36,545 bases of DNA, taken from contig JAHFDS010000023.1 in NCBI GenBank assembly GCA_023248855.1, positions 1 through 36,545 of the forward strand, read 5' to 3'. Below the pieces are notes generated by a model. That model was not told the DNA's origin. It made no database searches and saw nothing but the letters and a program-made list of their open reading frames with translations. The first letter of the stretch is position 1, and each line of letters opens with the position of its first letter. This stretch comes from Myxococcales bacterium (GTDB lineage Bacteria > Myxococcota_A > Polyangia > JAHFDS01). Shown here one piece after another: positions 33,981 through 36,545 of the stretch. Position numbers and translations under genes: made by a program.

Positions 33981-35171
33981 TCAACGGATCTCGAAGACGC
34001 GCAGGTCGTCGCCGCCGCGCTCGAGCGTCTTGTGCTTGCGCAGGAGCGCGGTGCGGCCACCGCCCACCGCGAAGACGACGCCACGCTTCTCGCGCTTCTC
34101 GCCCGACATCGAGAGCACGCGACGGGCCGTGGGCGAGGGCGCCGCGAGGTCGATCACGTAGAGGTCGAAGTCGTCGGCGAAATAGGTCTTCTGCGCAACC
34201 GCGTCGCGGCTCGTGGGATCGACCAGCAGCGAGAACCAGATGCGTGCCGGTGTCCCGGTCGGCGGCTCGAGCCTCTGGCGCAGGGAGTCGAGGTCGTAGT
34301 GCGCGTGGGGCCGGGCCAGCGTGAGCGCGACGCGCACGTCGTCGCGACGGAGCAGCTCGAGCCGGGTGAGATCGTCGCTCGGCAGTACGAAGGCGGGCTG
34401 GTTGGGGCGCGACGCGCGCTCCGGCGCGTTCTTGATCCACGCGACCAGGTCCTTGAGGTCGTGGTTGCTCGTCACCTTGCCCCGAAGGACGTCGAAGACC
34501 GCCCCGCTGTCGGGCTTCTGCGCGTCCGCCTTCTTGTCGTATTCACCCTGCTTGGTGACGACGATCTGCGTGTAGCCTTCGAGCCAGGTGATCGGCCGGA
34601 GCTCGGGGCCGCGCACCGCGAGCGCCCCGCCGTTGCCGGTCCTGAGCGACTTCTTCGCCACCGGCCTGCCGCTCTCCAGATCGGTCACCGTGACCTGCCA
34701 GCTCGTGCCTCCGTCCTCGCCGCTCCTGCTGTCGAAGGCGACGACGCGCGTCCGGCCGCCGACGGTGGCGAGCGCGAAGTCGGTCGCGGGCCCGAGACGC
34801 TTGCCGGTCCTGCCGGTCGCGACCTCCACCACCTCGGCGACACGAGCCGGTGGGCTCCCGGGGGAGGGGGCGACCACCAGGACGCGCGCGCCGTCGGGCG
34901 AGAACACGAGCCGCTCGGGCGTGGTCGAAAGCGGCGCCAGATCGACCGCCTGCTTCTTCGTCCCCGACGGCAGGGCGAGAACCTCCAGGCGACAACGGTG
35001 GCTGCCGTCGGTGCGCACGACCGCCAGCTGAGCCCCGGCTCCGTCGAGGGCCAGGAGGTCATCGAAGAAGGTGTCGTCAGCCTTGAGCTGCAGGACCGGC
35101 GCCGACCCGTCGGCGCTTGCGGCCGCCGGACAGGCGAACGCGACCAGGGTGGCAAGGAGGATCCGCTTCAC
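33981..35171 (-). CDS. Secreted beta-propeller-like hypothetical protein
   Basis: signal peptide MKRILLATLVAFACPAAASA; repeated blade-like segments (ERLVFSPDGARVLVVAPSPG, VVEVATGRTGKRLG). Confidence 0.7.
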   Translation of the reverse strand: MKRILLATLVAFACPAAASADGSAPVLQLKADDTFFDDLLALDGAGAQLAVVRTDGSHRCRLEVLALPSGTKKQAVDLAPLSTTPERLVFSPDGARVLVVAPSPGSPPARVAEVVEVATGRTGKRLGPATDFALATVGGRTRVVAFDSRSGEDGGTSWQVTVTDLESGRPVAKKSLRTGNGGALAVRGPELRPITWLEGYTQIVVTKQGEYDKKADAQKPDSGAVFDVLRGKVTSNHDLKDLVAWIKNAPERASRPNQPAFVLPSDDLTRLELLRRDDVRVALTLARPHAHYDLDSLRQRLEPPTGTPARIWFSLLVDPTSRDAVAQKTYFADDFDLYVIDLAAPSPTARRVLSMSGEKREKRGVVFAVGGGRTALLRKHKTLERGGDDLRVFEIR

Positions 35172-35262
35172 CGGCTGTTTCTAGACCCTTTCGGGGGCCA
35201 TGTGAACGACGAGTTTGCGATCGCCCCCGTTGCGCGCGCGCCACCCGTGCTAATCCTGAGGC

Positions 35263-35739
35263 GTGGAGCCGGACCGGACCGAGGCCCCCTCGCCGCCGCT
35301 GGCAGAGCTGCGCCTCTGGTTGGCCATCGGGCTCGGGGCGATCGGGGGGATCCTGGGGCTTTCTGCGTGGCTGGGCGTGACCCTTCGGACCGGGCAGTAC
35401 CGCGCGTTCCTGGCGTCCGGGGTGGCGCTCGGGATTGCGCTCGGCGTGCGCGCCGCGGCGGGGCCCGGCGGCCGGCGCGCGCAGGTGGTGGGCCTGGCGA
35501 TGTCCCTGCCGGCCATCGCGGTCGGTCAGTACCTGGCGGTGTGCCTGCTCTGGCGCGACGCCGGAATCAAGGAGGCCGCGCTCCGGCACGGCACGGCGCC
35601 CGCCGGGCTCCTGGTGGGGCTCGGCAGGTTCCTGCAGGGCTGGGAGCGGCTGTGGGATCCGCGGCGCGAGGCGATCTTCCTCGCCGTCAGCCTGCTCACG
35701 GTGCTGTGGCTGCTCCGCCAGCGCCGGCCTCGCCCCTGA
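35263..35739 (+). CDS. Small integral membrane protein, hypothetical
   Basis: 158 aa with several TM segments (LWLAIGLGAIGGILGLSAWLG, VVGLAMSLPAIAVGQYLAVCLLW, AIFLAVSLLTVLWLL); GTG start. Confidence 0.65.
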   Translation: MEPDRTEAPSPPLAELRLWLAIGLGAIGGILGLSAWLGVTLRTGQYRAFLASGVALGIALGVRAAAGPGGRRAQVVGLAMSLPAIAVGQYLAVCLLWRDAGIKEAALRHGTAPAGLLVGLGRFLQGWERLWDPRREAIFLAVSLLTVLWLLRQRRPRP

Positions 35740-36538
35740 GGGCGCGATCGAGCTCGCTCGGGCGCGCGGACTGCACACGAACCGTCACGCCCGTCGCGGG
35801 GTGAGGGAACGCCAGCGCCACGGCGTGCAAGCAAAGGCGTGGCGCCCCAGCCGCGATGGCCGAAGGGGCGTGCTCGCGATCGCCCAGCAGAGGATGGCCG
35901 GCGGACGCGAGATGGACGCGGATCTGATGCGTCCGGCCGGTCTCGAGGCGGAGCTCGAGCAGCGTCGCGCCCGGACCGTGCTCGAGCGGCGTCACGTGCG
36001 TGCGCGCCGGCTTGCCGGCGACCGGCGCGTCGAACCAGCGCGGCGCCTCGAGGCGTCCGGCGCACACCGCGTGATAGATTCGCGTGAGCGAATGTGTTGA
36101 CAGCGCCGGCTGCAGGGCGCTCCGCGCGCGGGCCGAGCGAGCGAGGAGCACGAGCCCGGAGGCGTCCACGTCGAGGCGATGCAGCGCGACCAGGGGGCCG
36201 AGGGTGCGCGCGGCGAGCGCCTCGAGGCAGGCGCCGCCCTGGCGCGTCGGCTGGACCGGCAGGCCCGGGGGCTTGTCGGCCACCGCAACGTCCTCATCAC
36301 AGAACGCCAGCACCAGCGCGGGCGGGGCCGAAGGGGCGCCGAGGTGCAGCACGAGGCGCGCGCCGGCGCGAACGCGCAGCCCGGGATCCCCGACGCGCTT
36401 GCGATCGATCGACAGCGCGCCGTCGGCCACCGCACGCTCGAGCGCCTCGGGGGATGCGTCGGGGCAGAGCACGCCGAGCGCCTCCAGCAAGCAGCGGCCG
36501 GCGAGCTCCGCCGGGACCGTCAGCACGTGCTTGCGCAC
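35696..36538 (-). CDS. RluA-family pseudouridine synthase
   Basis: VADKPPGLPVQPTRQGG, VALHRLDVDASGLVLLARS (catalytic Asp motif HRLD..SG), LELRLETGRTHQIRVHLASAGHPLLGD. Confidence 0.94.
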   Translation of the reverse strand: MRKHVLTVPAELAGRCLLEALGVLCPDASPEALERAVADGALSIDRKRVGDPGLRVRAGARLVLHLGAPSAPPALVLAFCDEDVAVADKPPGLPVQPTRQGGACLEALAARTLGPLVALHRLDVDASGLVLLARSARARSALQPALSTHSLTRIYHAVCAGRLEAPRWFDAPVAGKPARTHVTPLEHGPGATLLELRLETGRTHQIRVHLASAGHPLLGDREHAPSAIAAGAPRLCLHAVALAFPHPATGVTVRVQSARPSELDRALRGEAGAGGAATAP

Positions 36539-36545
36539 AGGTGCG

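Noticed and set aside
35696-35739. 44-bp tail-to-tail overlap of the membrane protein and RluA genes considered as antisense regulation
   Set aside because: Both reading frames are plausible and such short convergent overlaps are common in compact genomes; no further evidence.
34032-35804. ORF 34032..35804 (+), 590 aa
   Set aside because: Antisense of the secreted beta-propeller-like protein, then out of frame with the membrane protein gene.
1-36545. Search for tRNA/rRNA, transposases, integrases, phage genes, classical restriction/toxin-antitoxin genes and CRISPR arrays
   Set aside because: None recognised by reading either strand; tools such as tRNAscan-SE, ISfinder or DefenseFinder would be needed to exclude them fully.

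Overview
This is a very GC-rich, densely coding chromosomal window. Protein content suggests a Myxococcota/deltaproteobacterial-type genome: lipoproteins with Cys-rich tails, AgmX/TonB-type transducers, menaquinone genes and SpoIIE/STAS signalling. Taxonomy is inference only. About 33 CDSs are supportable. From left to right: a split YeeE/YedE pair; a secreted protein with a caspase-like His/Cys dyad; rpmB; a DprE2/DprE1-like SDR + FAD-oxidase pair; an apparent regB/regA deletion scar; a histidine phosphatase; a HAMP-SpoIIE phosphatase divergent from a STAS-zinc-ribbon protein; a GbsR/MarR regulator divergent from a menaquinone operon (prenyl synthase, DAHP synthase, menG/ubiE, menF, menD, menB) with a clear operator-like palindrome; a parvulin + alpha/beta-hydrolase pair; an isochorismatase-fold + APH/TCAD9-like kinase fusion whose isochorismatase triad is degenerate; SirB1-like, CycH-Ig-like and GH5 proteins; a lipoprotein/TonB-dependent receptor/lipoprotein operon; a TPR-TonB-ExbB-ExbD-ExbD operon; and an RluA pseudouridine synthase. 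The strongest second-look items are the isochorismatase-like/kinase fusion pseudoenzyme, the regBA scar (real deletion or misassembly), the caspase-like secreted protein, the DprE1/DprE2-like pair with Ala at the benzothiazinone-target Cys position, and two long hairpins at 21075-21223. No tRNA, rRNA, CRISPR array or transposase was recognised. Most ORFs in the supplied track are high-GC shadow ORFs.
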